Positions 15,379-25,344 are shown, counted from the first letter of the stretch. The stretch: 64,000 nt of DNA from JAOADN01 sp049323795 (GCA_049323795.1 JBMOOH010000048.1:1-64000); one strand, 5' to 3'. Numbers and translations are program-made. Notes: generated by a model from the sequence alone, not told the origin.

Positions 15379-16350
15379 TCAAGATGATGCGGTCCGGTGC
15401 CGGCCCTCCGCCGATATGTTGACCCAGTTCGCGGCGAATATCAGGGCCCCGCCCAGAAACACCCACGGGTCGAGCGGTTCGGCATAGGCCAGCGCGCCGA
15501 CGATCGCGATCAGGGGAAGACGCAGGAAGTCGATCGGCGTCACGACTGTGGCCGGGGCGAGCGACAGGGCCATTGTCAGCCCGACATGGGCGGCGATCCC
15601 CGAGGCGCCGAGCATCAGGACCCACGGGATGAGCCCGGGGCCGGGGAGACGGACAGATCCGTCCCAGCCGGCGAAGGCCAGCCCCAGACCGGTCTGCATC
15701 AGGGTCAGCCAGAACAGGATCGACACGACGGGCGTGACGCGGGTCAGCCGCTTGGTCACGATCGCCGTCATCGCGAAGCACAGCGCCGAGGCGAGGGCCG
15801 CCAGCAATCCGGGCGAGACGCCTGCCGCCCCGAAGGGCCGCGCGACGATCAGGATGCCGGCGAAACCGAGCACGAGCGCGGCGGCGCGCGCGCCGCTCAG
15901 GCGTTCGCCGAGAAGCCATGGCGCGGCAAGGGCGACGAGGAGGGGCGACGAGAATTCGAGCGCGAAGAGCTGCGCCAGCGGAATGAGACCCAGCGCGAAG
16001 AGCCAGAGGTTCTGCCCGGCGAAATGGATCAGGTTCCGCGCCGCATGGACGGGCAGCCGCTGCGTGCCGATCTCGTCGAGCCTGCCAAGCAGCGCCGCGC
16101 CCGCCACCACCCCGGCAAGGCCCAAGGCAGAGCGGTAGAACATCATCTCGAACGTGTCGAGCGGTTCGGCGGCAAGGCCGATCTGCCTGCCCGCGACGGC
16201 CAGCGCCATGAACCCGGCGATCGATCCCGACATCCAGGCCGCGGCGGCGAACGGGCGACCGGGTGGCACGCCCGCCGCCGGGCCCGGGGATGCTGGCGGA
16301 ACGCCGCGGGGCCCTGGCGGGAGGGGCGGGGCCGATCCGGGCGGGCTCAT
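15379..16350 (-). CDS. DMT-superfamily (EamA) transporter
   Basis: The 323-residue protein has a Pro/Gly-rich N-terminus (about 35 residues) followed by about ten hydrophobic segments of two EamA domains. FALEFSSPLLVALAAPWLLGE closes the first half, here read as LEFSSPLLV and PWLLGERLSG, and APATVVTPIDFLRLPL lies late in the second. It is likely an inner-membrane exporter of unknown substrate. Its ATG overlaps the stop of the upstream amidotransferase gene by 4 bp, so they form an operon. The true start may be downstream at MSGSIAGFMAL, which would remove the Pro-rich part. Confidence 0.88.
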   Translation of the reverse strand: MSPPGSAPPLPPGPRGVPPASPGPAAGVPPGRPFAAAAWMSGSIAGFMALAVAGRQIGLAAEPLDTFEMMFYRSALGLAGVVAGAALLGRLDEIGTQRLPVHAARNLIHFAGQNLWLFALGLIPLAQLFALEFSSPLLVALAAPWLLGERLSGARAAALVLGFAGILIVARPFGAAGVSPGLLAALASALCFAMTAIVTKRLTRVTPVVSILFWLTLMQTGLGLAFAGWDGSVRLPGPGLIPWVLMLGASGIAAHVGLTMALSLAPATVVTPIDFLRLPLIAIVGALAYAEPLDPWVFLGGALIFAANWVNISAEGRHRTASS

Positions 16351-17054
16351 ATCCGTGCAACCCAGGCCCGGGCGATGGCGAGGCCGGCAGCGTCGGCGGT
16401 CCCGCCGCGGTCTGCCGCAAGCGCGCGGTGCTCGGCGATCCAGCCCGGGGCCTTCGCCTCGATCAGGGCCGGGAAGGTCCTCACCCAGTCCTCCACGACC
16501 GCGCGGTTCGCCTCGAAATGGAACTGGGTGCCATAGGCGGCGCGGCCGAACCGGAAGGCCTGCCGCTCGGCCCCGCAGGACCGCGCCAGATGGACCGCCC
16601 CGGGCGGCAGCGAGAAGCTGTCATCGTGCCACTGGAAGATCGGAAAGCGCTCGCCTGCCGCCGAAAGCACCGGGTCGCGGCGCCCCGCCCCGGTCAGGCT
16701 CACCTCGTGCCAGCCGAATTCGGTCGCCGCGCCGATCTGGTTCTCGCCGCCGCATCCGCGGGCAAGGATCTGGCTTCCGAGGCAGACGCCGAGGACCGCC
16801 CTGCCGGCCTCTGCGTAGGCCCGCATGAGCCGCGACAGCGCCGGCAGATAGGGGTGACTGTCATCGGCAAGCGCGTTCTGTTCGCCGCCGAGCACGACAA
16901 GGGCGTCGGGCGCGCCGGGGTCGCCGGGCGGAGACGGCAGGGAATCGCCCGCGAAGGCGCGGACGGTGTCGATCCGCGTCCCTGCCTCGGCCAGCGCGAT
17001 GCCGATCTGTCCGGTGCGTGACAGTGCGGTATTCTCGACGATCGTGACGCGCAA
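16347..17054 (-). CDS. Class I glutamine amidotransferase-like protein
   Basis: From a TTG at 17054 (AGGAG upstream) this is a 235-residue protein with the class I glutamine amidotransferase fold: nucleophile elbow VCLGSQ (catalytic Cys), then FQWHDDSFSLP and GTQFHFE with the catalytic His. It resembles stand-alone GMP-synthase-like amidotransferases, which can also be gamma-glutamyl hydrolases such as PuuD-type. The open frame reaches to 17186, but the extra residues look non-coding. It is cotranscribed with the DMT transporter downstream and diverges from guaB with about 150 bp between. Confidence 0.85.
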   Translation of the reverse strand: MRVTIVENTALSRTGQIGIALAEAGTRIDTVRAFAGDSLPSPPGDPGAPDALVVLGGEQNALADDSHPYLPALSRLMRAYAEAGRAVLGVCLGSQILARGCGGENQIGAATEFGWHEVSLTGAGRRDPVLSAAGERFPIFQWHDDSFSLPPGAVHLARSCGAERQAFRFGRAAYGTQFHFEANRAVVEDWVRTFPALIEAKAPGWIAEHRALAADRGGTADAAGLAIARAWVARI

Positions 17055-17203
17055 CCCCCGCTCCTTCCGGCCCGGTTCCGGGCCGGAAACTGACAGGTCC
17101 GCCGGCGCGCGCAAGCCCTCGCAGCCGCGCGATCCGCACTTGCCTTCCGGACGCGCGCATGAAACAGGGAACCGCCAGACGACCATCTGCCGCGGGGGCT
17201 GAA

Positions 17204-18652
17204 GTGGAGATTCGCGAGGCGCTCACCTTCGACGACGTGCTTCTGGTCCCGGCGGCATCGAGCGTGCTGCCGTCCGAGGCAGACGTGTCCACCAACGTCA
17301 CCCGGAGCGTGCGGATGAACATTCCGCTCCTGTCTTCGGCGATGGACACGGTGACCGAGGCGCGCATGGCGATCGCGATGGCGCAGGCCGGCGGCATCGG
17401 GGTGATCCACCGCAACCTCGACCCCGAGGCACAGGCTGCCGAAGTCCGCCGGGTGAAGCGGTTCGAGAGCGGCATCGTCTATGCCCCGATCACCCTCACT
17501 CCGGACCAGACGCTGGCGGATGCGAAGATTCTCCAGGACCGCTACAGCGTCACCGGGTTTCCGGTCGTGGACGAACAGGGCAGGGTGCTCGGCATCGTCA
17601 CCAACCGCGACATGCGGTTTGCAAGCGACGACCGCACGCCGGTCCGCGCCATGATGACGGGCGAGAACCTCGCCATGCTGCGCGAACCCGTGGACCGCGA
17701 GGAAGCGATCAGCCTGATGAAGGCGCGCCGGATCGAGAAGCTTCTCGTGACCGACGGGCAGGGCAAGCTTACCGGCCTGCTCACCCTCAAGGACACCGAA
17801 AAGGCCGTGCTGAACCCGCTGGCCTGCAAGGACGAACTCGGCCGGCTCCGCGTCGCGGCGGCGACGACCGTGGGCGATGCGGGGTTCGAGCGGAGCGAGC
17901 GGCTGATCGAGGCGGGTGTCGATCTGGTGGTGGTCGACACCGCGCACGGTCATTCCGAGGGCGTCGCGCGGGCCGTCGAACGCATCAAGCGGCTGTCGAA
18001 CACCGTGCAGGTCGTGGCCGGGAACGTCGCCACCGCCGAGGCGACGCGGGCGCTGATCGGGGCGGGGGCGGATGCGGTCAAGGTGGGCATCGGCCCGGGG
18101 TCGATCTGCACCACGCGGATCGTCGCCGGCGTCGGCGTGCCGCAGCTCACCGCCATCTTCGATGCGGCGTCGGCGGCCGGAGAGGTGCCGGTGATCGCCG
18201 ACGGCGGGATCAAGTATTCCGGCGACTTCGCCAAGGCGATCGCCGCAGGCGCGAGCTGCGCAATGGTCGGGTCGGCCATCGCCGGCACGGACGAGAGCCC
18301 CGGGGAAGTGATTCTGTATCAGGGCCGCAGCTTCAAGAGCTATCGCGGCATGGGAAGTCTCGGCGCGATGGCGCGGGGATCCGCCGACCGCTATTTCCAG
18401 AAGGATGCAGCCTCGGACAAGCTCGTTCCCGAGGGGATCGAGGGGCAGGTGCCCTACAAGGGCGCGGCGGCGGCGGTGATCCACCAGCTCGTCGGCGGCC
18501 TCCGCGCCGCGATGGGCTACACGGGCAACCGCACGGTGGCCGAGATGCGCGCCCGCTGCCGGTTCGTGCGCATCACCGGCGCGGGCCTGCGCGAGAGCCA
18601 CGTCCACGACGTGCAGATCACCCGGGAAAGCCCCAACTACAGGGCGGGATGA
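17204..18652 (+). CDS. guaB: IMP dehydrogenase
   Basis: GuaB oxidises IMP to XMP with NAD+, the committing step of GMP synthesis. From the GTG at 17204 (after GGGGGCTGAA) it has 482 residues, the usual length, starting VEIREALTFDDVLLVPA. An ATG at 17159 would add 15 atypical residues. Two CBS domains lie at about residues 90-205. The catalytic loop GPGSICTTR (Cys302) and the flap segment with GSADRY are present. The gene diverges from the amidotransferase operon and is followed after 28 bp by rsmB. Confidence 0.97.
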   Translation: MEIREALTFDDVLLVPAASSVLPSEADVSTNVTRSVRMNIPLLSSAMDTVTEARMAIAMAQAGGIGVIHRNLDPEAQAAEVRRVKRFESGIVYAPITLTPDQTLADAKILQDRYSVTGFPVVDEQGRVLGIVTNRDMRFASDDRTPVRAMMTGENLAMLREPVDREEAISLMKARRIEKLLVTDGQGKLTGLLTLKDTEKAVLNPLACKDELGRLRVAAATTVGDAGFERSERLIEAGVDLVVVDTAHGHSEGVARAVERIKRLSNTVQVVAGNVATAEATRALIGAGADAVKVGIGPGSICTTRIVAGVGVPQLTAIFDAASAAGEVPVIADGGIKYSGDFAKAIAAGASCAMVGSAIAGTDESPGEVILYQGRSFKSYRGMGSLGAMARGSADRYFQKDAASDKLVPEGIEGQVPYKGAAAAVIHQLVGGLRAAMGYTGNRTVAEMRARCRFVRITGAGLRESHVHDVQITRESPNYRAG

Positions 18653-18680
18653 TGCGCCCCGAGAGCAGAGCGCCCGCCGA

Positions 18681-19910
18681 ATGACGCCGCCCGCCCGCGT
18701 CGCCGCGGCGGCGGAGCTTCTGGATCTGATCCTGGCCGGCACGCCGGCCGAGCAGGCCCTGACCCGGTGGGCGCGCGCCAGCCGATTCGCGGGTTCCGGC
18801 GACCGGGCTGCGGTCCGCGACCTCGTCTTCTCGGCGCTGCGGATGCGCCGGTCGCTCGCCGCCCGCGCCGGCGCGCCGGATGCGCCGGGTGGGCGGGCCC
18901 TGATGATCGGGCTGACCGCCGAGCGCGGAGAGGACCCCGACACCGTGTTCACGGGAACGGGCCATGCGCCCCGGCCCCTGACCGGCGAAGAGCGCGCGCG
19001 GCTCGTCGCCCCGGCCGGTCCCGCGACGGAAGCCGCAGCACTCGACGTGCCGGACTGGACCCTTCCGCTCTTCCGCGAGACGCTCGGCGCCGCCTGTGCG
19101 TCCTCGCTTCTCCTGATGCGGCAGCGGGCTCCGCTGTTTCTGCGCGTGAATCTCGGGGTCGGCGGCAGGGACGACGCGATCGCGCGGCTTGCGGCCGAGG
19201 GCATATCGGCCGTGCCGGTGGCGCTCTGCGCGACAGCGCTGCGCGTGACGGGCGCGGCAGAACGTGTCCGGCGGTCCGCCGCCTATCTGTCCGGGCTGGT
19301 CGAGCTGCAGGACGCGGCCAGCCAGGCCGCCTGCGCGATGGTGCCGCTGAAGCACGGCGCGAGGATACTCGATCTCTGCGCGGGGGGCGGGGGAAAGACC
19401 CTTGCGCTGGCGGCGCGGGCGGTGGCCGAGGATCTGCCGGCGACATTCTTCGTCCATGACACAAACCCCGCACGAATGCGCGACATCCGGCCCCGTGCCA
19501 CCCGTGCCGGGCTGTCGGACCGTTCTCGTTTGGTGGACATTCGGTTTCTGGCCACGTCCGATATTGTTACCGCCGGGCCCTTCGATCTGGTTCTGGTCGA
19601 TGCGCCCTGCACAGGGTCCGGCACCTGGGCGAGAACCCCCGATGCGAAGTGGAGGGCGACGCCGGACAGTCTTGCCGCGCTCTGTGCCGTGCAGTCACAA
19701 CTTCTTGAAAGCGCGGAAAAACTCGTCGTTTCGTCTGGGGGGGCTGTGGCCTACATGACCTGTTCGCTGTTCGCCGGCGAGAATGTCCGGCAGGTCCGCC
19801 AGATCCTTGCGCGGAGACCTGGCTGGCGGATCGCAGCCGAACGACAATTCGCTCCCCAGGACGGGGCCGACGGCTTCTACATCGCTGTAATAACTGGAAA
19901 AGATTCTTGA
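18681..19910 (+). CDS. rsmB: RsmB/NOP-family rRNA cytosine methyltransferase
   Basis: This 409-residue SAM-dependent m5C methyltransferase likely modifies 16S rRNA. The SAM site motif LDLCAGGGGKTLALA lies at about residues 229-243. The catalytic motifs are VDAPCTGSGTWARTPDAKW (motif IV) and YMTCSLF (motif VI, second Cys). The N-terminal 120 residues carry a NusB-like helical region, weakly conserved. It follows guaB by 28 bp in the same direction and may be cotranscribed. The symbol rsmB is by family; other NOP-family members are possible. Confidence 0.88.
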   Translation: MTPPARVAAAAELLDLILAGTPAEQALTRWARASRFAGSGDRAAVRDLVFSALRMRRSLAARAGAPDAPGGRALMIGLTAERGEDPDTVFTGTGHAPRPLTGEERARLVAPAGPATEAAALDVPDWTLPLFRETLGAACASSLLLMRQRAPLFLRVNLGVGGRDDAIARLAAEGISAVPVALCATALRVTGAAERVRRSAAYLSGLVELQDAASQAACAMVPLKHGARILDLCAGGGGKTLALAARAVAEDLPATFFVHDTNPARMRDIRPRATRAGLSDRSRLVDIRFLATSDIVTAGPFDLVLVDAPCTGSGTWARTPDAKWRATPDSLAALCAVQSQLLESAEKLVVSSGGAVAYMTCSLFAGENVRQVRQILARRPGWRIAAERQFAPQDGADGFYIAVITGKDS

Positions 19911-19962
19911 CTGGCAACAATCTGCCGGAAATGCTCGGTTCAGAAGAGCGATCGTTTCCGAA

Positions 19963-19978
19963 TTAATCGGCAGTTAAC
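19963..19978 (+). promoter_or_regulatory. CtrA-type binding site before cckA
   Basis: TTAA-TCGGCAG-TTAAC matches the full CtrA consensus TTAA-N7-TTAAC exactly, 47 bp before the cckA start. CckA is the kinase at the head of the CtrA phosphorelay, so the site suggests feedback control of cckA by CtrA. Confidence 0.6.
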
Positions 19979-20024
19979 ACTTTCGGCGCCGTATTGGGCG
20001 ACCCGAATCCGAACGGAGCCGCTG

Positions 20025-22331
20025 GTGTCCAGTCTGGCGCCTTTTCCTGTTCCACTTTCACGGACGGCCCAGGTGCTCGCTCCGAGGCTGGGCTTTCTGT
20101 TCGCTGCGGCATTCCTGCTCGGCCTCCTCGCCCTCGTGGTCCCGCGCGGGGTGCCTGCGCTCGCCCTGCTGTCCGTGGCAGGTACGTTCGTTGCCCTCGG
20201 GCTGACGATCGGGCTGCTTTCGGCCCGGGCGAAACGGGTGGAGTCGCTTCTGCGCGACCGCATCGCGCAGTTCATCGACAACGACGCCAGCCCGAGCTTC
20301 ACCACCGATGCCGACGGCGAGATCGGCCATCAGAACCGCGCGGCTCTGGAGCGGTTCGGGTCACGCGGCGGCCAGACGCTGACACGCGCGCTGGGCGAAA
20401 TCTTCGCAAGTCCCTCGGCCGTGCTCGCCCGGCTCCAGGCGCGGGCGGAGGCGGCGGGGGCCGCGCGCGAGGATATGGTGACGCGGCGCGGGCATGTCCG
20501 GCTGGCCGTGCACAAGGTGAGCGGGGGCGCCTTCCTCTGGCGGCTCGAAGACCTGTCCGAACGGCCCGTGGGCGGGCGCGGGGCAGAATCGTCGAGCCTT
20601 CCCATGATGACGGCCTCGCGCGCCGGGACCATCCTCTTCATGAACGAATCCTTCCGCCGTGTCGTCGGCGAGCGCGTGAAGTCCATGGACCGCGTGTTCC
20701 GCGACCTGCCGCTCCGATCCGGCGAGGTGCACGAGGTCTCGACGCTCAAAGGTCCGGTGCGCGCAACGGTCCACGTCGTGGACGGGGCGGGGGGCCGGAC
20801 GGAGGTCTACCTGCTTCCCGCGCCGGCGCGCGGCGAGTCCGCCACGGACGACCCGGCCGCGTTCGAGATGCTGCCGGTCGCCCTGATGCGGATCAACGCC
20901 GATGGCCGGGTGCGCGAGATCAACCGGGCGGCCCGCGGCCTGATCGGTCCGGTCGAGACCGGGACGCCGCTCGCCGAACTGCTCGAAGGGCTGGGCCGCC
21001 CTGTGGGCGACTGGCTGGCGGACGCCCTCGCCGGCCGCAGCGACGGCCGGCCCGAGGTCCTGCGCGCCCGAAGGACCGAGAGCGAAAGCTTCTTTCAGGT
21101 GACGCTCAAGCGGACCTCGGACGGGACAGGTCCGGGCCTCCTCGCCGTCATCAGCGACGCGACACAGCTCAAGACGCTCGAGGCCCAGTTCGTCCAGAGC
21201 CAGAAGATGCAGGCGATCGGCCAGCTCGCGGGCGGGGTCGCGCACGACTTCAACAATCTTCTGACCGCGATAACAGGGCATTGCGATCTTCTTCTGCTCC
21301 GGCACGACAGGGGCGACCCCGACTACGCCGATCTTGTCCAGATCAACCAGAACGCCAACCGGGCGGCCAGCCTGGTCGGCCAGCTTCTCGCCTTCTCGCG
21401 CAAGCAGACGATGACGCCGAGGGTCATCGATCTGCGCGACACGCTGTCGGACCTCACGCATCTGCTGAACCGTCTCGTCGGGGAAAAGGTCCGCCTCACG
21501 CTGTCGCACGACCCGACGCTCCGGCCCATCCGGGCCGACCGGCGGCAGATCGAACAGGTCATCATGAATCTCGTCGTGAACGCGCGCGATGCGATGCCGC
21601 AGGGCGGCACCATCAAGATCACGACCGAGAACCTGCACCTGTCCGAAGCGCTGATGCGGGACCGGGCCGCCATTTCGCCCGGGGATTATGTCGTCGTCCG
21701 CGTGACGGACGAGGGGACGGGGATACCGCCCGACAAGATCAGCAAGCTCTTCGAGCCGTTCTTCACAACGAAGCGCACGGGCGAGGGGACCGGACTCGGC
21801 CTGTCCACTGCCTATGGCATCGTGAAGCAGACGGGTGGCTTCATCTTCTGCGACAGCGTGGTCGGGTCGGGCACGACGTTCACGCTGATCTTCCCGGCGA
21901 ACGACCATTCCGAGGTGGCCGAGCCCGAGCCGCCGCCGCAGATGGCACTGCGTCCGCTCCGCGAGGGGGCGGGCGTGGTGCTTCTCGTCGAGGACGAGGC
22001 GCCGGTGCGCGCCTTCGCAAGCCGGGCCCTCAGGCTTCGCGGCTATACGGTGATCGAGGCCGGCAGCGCGGAGGAGGCGCTCCGGGCCCTGTCCGACCAG
22101 GCCCTCAATGTGGACGTCTTCGTCACCGATGTCATCATGCCGGGCATGGACGGACCGTCATGGGTGCGCGAGGCGCTGAAGAACCGCCCCGGAACGCGCG
22201 TCGTGTTCGTGTCGGGCTATGCCGAAGAAAGCTTCGCGTCGGAACGGTCGGAGATACCGAACTCGGTCTTCCTGCCGAAACCGTTCTCGCTCAGCGAACT
22301 CGCCTCGACGGTTCAGAACCAGCTTCACTGA
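20025..22331 (+). CDS. cckA: Hybrid histidine kinase CckA
   Basis: CckA phosphorylates ChpT, and through it CtrA, controlling cell cycle, motility or gene-transfer agents in alphaproteobacteria. The 768-residue protein starts at GTG 20025 (GGAG upstream). Two membrane helices lie at about residues 20-66 and PAS-like regions follow. The dimerisation/phosphoacceptor segment is QLAGGVAHDFNNLLTAI with His407, the ATPase has the N box VNARDAM and G boxes DEGTGIPP and GEGTGLGLSTAYG, and a C-terminal receiver domain has Asp702 in VTDVIMPGMDG. All key residues are present. A CtrA box lies in its upstream region. Confidence 0.96.
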   Translation: MSSLAPFPVPLSRTAQVLAPRLGFLFAAAFLLGLLALVVPRGVPALALLSVAGTFVALGLTIGLLSARAKRVESLLRDRIAQFIDNDASPSFTTDADGEIGHQNRAALERFGSRGGQTLTRALGEIFASPSAVLARLQARAEAAGAAREDMVTRRGHVRLAVHKVSGGAFLWRLEDLSERPVGGRGAESSSLPMMTASRAGTILFMNESFRRVVGERVKSMDRVFRDLPLRSGEVHEVSTLKGPVRATVHVVDGAGGRTEVYLLPAPARGESATDDPAAFEMLPVALMRINADGRVREINRAARGLIGPVETGTPLAELLEGLGRPVGDWLADALAGRSDGRPEVLRARRTESESFFQVTLKRTSDGTGPGLLAVISDATQLKTLEAQFVQSQKMQAIGQLAGGVAHDFNNLLTAITGHCDLLLLRHDRGDPDYADLVQINQNANRAASLVGQLLAFSRKQTMTPRVIDLRDTLSDLTHLLNRLVGEKVRLTLSHDPTLRPIRADRRQIEQVIMNLVVNARDAMPQGGTIKITTENLHLSEALMRDRAAISPGDYVVVRVTDEGTGIPPDKISKLFEPFFTTKRTGEGTGLGLSTAYGIVKQTGGFIFCDSVVGSGTTFTLIFPANDHSEVAEPEPPPQMALRPLREGAGVVLLVEDEAPVRAFASRALRLRGYTVIEAGSAEEALRALSDQALNVDVFVTDVIMPGMDGPSWVREALKNRPGTRVVFVSGYAEESFASERSEIPNSVFLPKPFSLSELASTVQNQLH

Positions 22332-22768
22332 TCGGGCCCGGGCGGGACGGGCACCGCAAGGCGTTGCGGGCGATCCTGCCGGTCGCGCAAGGCATCGGGG
22401 CGGGCAGTCCCCACGCCGCGCGCCCGGGCGCCCCGGACGCGCGCAATCGCCGGCGCAATCTCTGGCGCAATCTCTGGCGAAATCTCCGGCCAGCTACCGG
22501 CCAGCTACCGGCCGGAGTTCCTCCGGGTGCCGGAGGGACGGGGACGGGGACGGGGACGGGGACGCGCGGACGATCTCTGCGGACTGAACGCAACGTCTGA
22601 ACGGCCCCGGACTGTTCCCACCCCCTGCGGACAATCGCGCCGGAAAGCTGCCGCACATTCCGCGCGGCCCGATCTGTCTCAACCCTCCGCCGGCCCGCCC
22701 TCCCCGACAGGCACGCCCCCCTGCGCCACGGGGATCCGCCGGGAAGCGGGGGGAAGCAGCCCGCGCCC
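22332..22768. other. Repeat-rich spacer after cckA
   Basis: There are 437 bp with no convincing gene. Besides the compound tandem repeat (listed separately) it holds a perfect 6-bp stem with a 3-base loop at 22512-22526 (CCGGAG/CTCCGG). No T-run marks a classical terminator for cckA. Confidence 0.5.
22440..22564 (+). repeat. Compound tandem repeat
   Basis: Three kinds of short tandem unit follow one another: about three copies of the 12-mer GGCGCAATCTCT (22452-22487, the third with changes), two of the 11-mer GGCCAGCTACC (22488-22509), and five perfect copies of GGGACG (22535-22564). Units this short and pure are prone to copy-number change. Confidence 0.9.
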
Positions 22769-23362
22769 CTATCCGAGGGAGTCGTAGATCGCGTAATCCG
22801 GCGCGAAGCGGTCGAGGAGCGCCCGCCGGAGATCGTCCCGGAGCCCGAGGCCGCGCGGCGGGGAGACGTTCAGCCGGGGCAGGGTGATCTCGCAGCCGAA
22901 CGTGTCCTCGAGGTGGTGCAGGAACGCCCCGATCCGTTCATAGCGGAAGATTCGGTCCGCCAGCACCGCGCCGTCCTCGCCGCAGAGAAACTCGGCCTGC
23001 GAGACGAGGCGCGCCCAGGCGGGCGGGACGTCCGACAGGTAGGCCTCGACGAAGCGCGAGAAATCCGTGTCGCCGGGCACGCGCTCGGCCGGCGCAATGT
23101 CGTCGCGGCAGCGTGTCCGGAACCAGCTTCCGAGCCAGTCGACCGGGTCGCGCATCAGCGCGACCGTGCGGAACCGGCCGCCGCCGAGGCGCTCGAGAAG
23201 CGGGGCGATGCTGTCGCGGTATCCCCGCGCCGACAGGTGCATGAGCTCGTGCGGCCGCTGCAGGGCGACATGGGCCAGGGGCGCCAGCGCGGATTCGACC
23301 GATGTCGAACCCGTCTTGGTATTGGCAAGGAATACAAGCCGTGCAGACCAGAAGATGAGCAA
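22769..23362 (-). CDS. Sulfotransferase-like protein
   Basis: This 197-residue protein begins, from a TTG at 23362, with LIFWSARLVFLANTKTGSTS. The KTGSTSVE part matches the phosphosulfate-binding loop near the N-terminus of PAPS-dependent sulfotransferases. A second motif, RTVALMRDPVDWLGSWF, at about residues 64-80 matches the 3'-phosphate-binding region (RDP). Such proteins transfer sulfate to sugars, lipids or proteins. No PAPS synthesis or polysaccharide genes are nearby, so the acceptor is unknown. It is divergent from recA, and the recA control region lies between. Confidence 0.8.
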   Translation of the reverse strand: MLIFWSARLVFLANTKTGSTSVESALAPLAHVALQRPHELMHLSARGYRDSIAPLLERLGGGRFRTVALMRDPVDWLGSWFRTRCRDDIAPAERVPGDTDFSRFVEAYLSDVPPAWARLVSQAEFLCGEDGAVLADRIFRYERIGAFLHHLEDTFGCEITLPRLNVSPPRGLGLRDDLRRALLDRFAPDYAIYDSLG

Positions 23363-23715
23363 TCCGCACCTCGCCGCGCTCCGGTGTCATGCCGGCCGCG
23401 GCGTTGGTATCGCAGGGCGGACCGGAAGGGCAATAGCGGCCGGACGGCGCGGCGCGCCCATCGGGGCGCGCGGCACCCTCCGGGCAACACTCGCATTCCC
23501 CGGGCGCGCTGACGGCGGTTGCCGCAACAGCCGGGCCGCCACCCGGGGTCAGCCTTCCTCAAGCTCCGTAAACCGGCCGTTAACCGGACAGTGCAAGTCT
23601 TGATGCGTAAATTTCTATTGATCTGTTCCTGTTTTGATCTCATAAGGCGCGAACAGGTCAAGAACAACCGGCAGCATTGCCGCCCACCCCGGCATATGGA
23701 ATAAGGATCCGATCC
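23363..23715. other. Divergent spacer with recA control region
   Basis: This 353-bp spacer holds the recA promoter elements. A possible -35 TTGATC (23619-23624) and -10-like ATAAGG (23642-23647) are 17 bp apart, just before the LexA box. A degenerate CtrA-like site, TAAA-CCGGCCG-TTAAC, lies at 23569-23584. The half nearer the sulfotransferase gene shows nothing recognisable. Confidence 0.45.
23651..23665 (+). promoter_or_regulatory. LexA (SOS) box of recA
   Basis: GAAC-AGGTCAA-GAAC is an exact alphaproteobacterial LexA site (GAAC/GTTC direct repeat with 7-base spacer), 51 bp before the recA start. A weaker GTTC-N7-GATC lies at 23625-23639. Repression by LexA until DNA damage is expected. Confidence 0.8.
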
Positions 23716-24789
<1,074 letters not shown>

Positions 24790-24828
24790 GGGCACTTTCG
24801 CGACCGCAATCTCCATGCTACCGTGAAG

Positions 24829-24849
24829 CGCGGCCCCCCCGTGGCCGCG
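24829..24849 (+). terminator. Hairpin 40 bp after recA
   Basis: CGCGGCC pairs with GGCCGCG across a 7-base loop. Only weak T content follows (TCTTG), so intrinsic termination is uncertain. It may mark the end of the recA message. Confidence 0.35.
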
Positions 24850-24865
24850 TCTTGCGCCGGGACCC

Positions 24866-25228
24866 GTGCTTGGCAGCTTAGCAGCAATCGGTTCTGTCGT
24901 GGCCCTCTATGTCGAAGGCATGGCGCGGGGCGACGACGCGGCGCTGCGGCGGGCCTTCCACCCCGATGCAAATTCGATAGGGCATTTCGACGGCGGCCTC
25001 GAATGGTCCGGCCTTGACGCCTTCATCGCGGCCTGCGCGGCCGAGGCGATTCCTGCGGCGGCGCCGGTTCCCCCGTGGACGGTCGAATCCGTCTCGGTCG
25101 CGGGGGATACCGCGGTCGTCGGGGTGGTCAATGTCTGGGCGGGGCTGAGCTTCCGCGACACGCTGACGCTTCTTCATCACGACGGCCGCTGGCAGATCGT
25201 CGGCAAGCTCTTCCTGCATCTGGCCTGA
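24866..25228 (+). CDS. NTF2-like (lumazine-binding-like) protein
   Basis: The 120-residue protein (GTG at 24866) has the pattern of small NTF2-fold proteins of the putative lumazine-binding type: a helix with YVEGMARGDDAALRRAFHPDA, then alternating strands ending in TLLHHDGRWQIVGKLFLH. No catalytic set can be assigned. The start is uncertain; GTG 24899 (VALYVEG) would give a shorter version and is close to where homologous domains begin. It lies between recA and alaS, all in the same direction. Confidence 0.7.
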   Translation: MLGSLAAIGSVVALYVEGMARGDDAALRRAFHPDANSIGHFDGGLEWSGLDAFIAACAAEAIPAAAPVPPWTVESVSVAGDTAVVGVVNVWAGLSFRDTLTLLHHDGRWQIVGKLFLHLA

Positions 25229-25344
25229 CCGCCCGCGCGCGCCCCGTGCGGAAACCGGTGTCGGGCGCGGCAATATGGACATGCGGGGCGACACGGGCTA
25301 ACACCCGACGGCCCGCTTTCCCGCCCTGACGAGGCCCCCCCGAG

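Noticed and set aside
22440..22564. A CRISPR array
   Set aside because: Units are 6-12 bp, directly abutting and without spacers; no cas genes.
24829..24849. A confident intrinsic terminator for recA
   Set aside because: A good stem but no T-run behind it; listed only as a weak hairpin.
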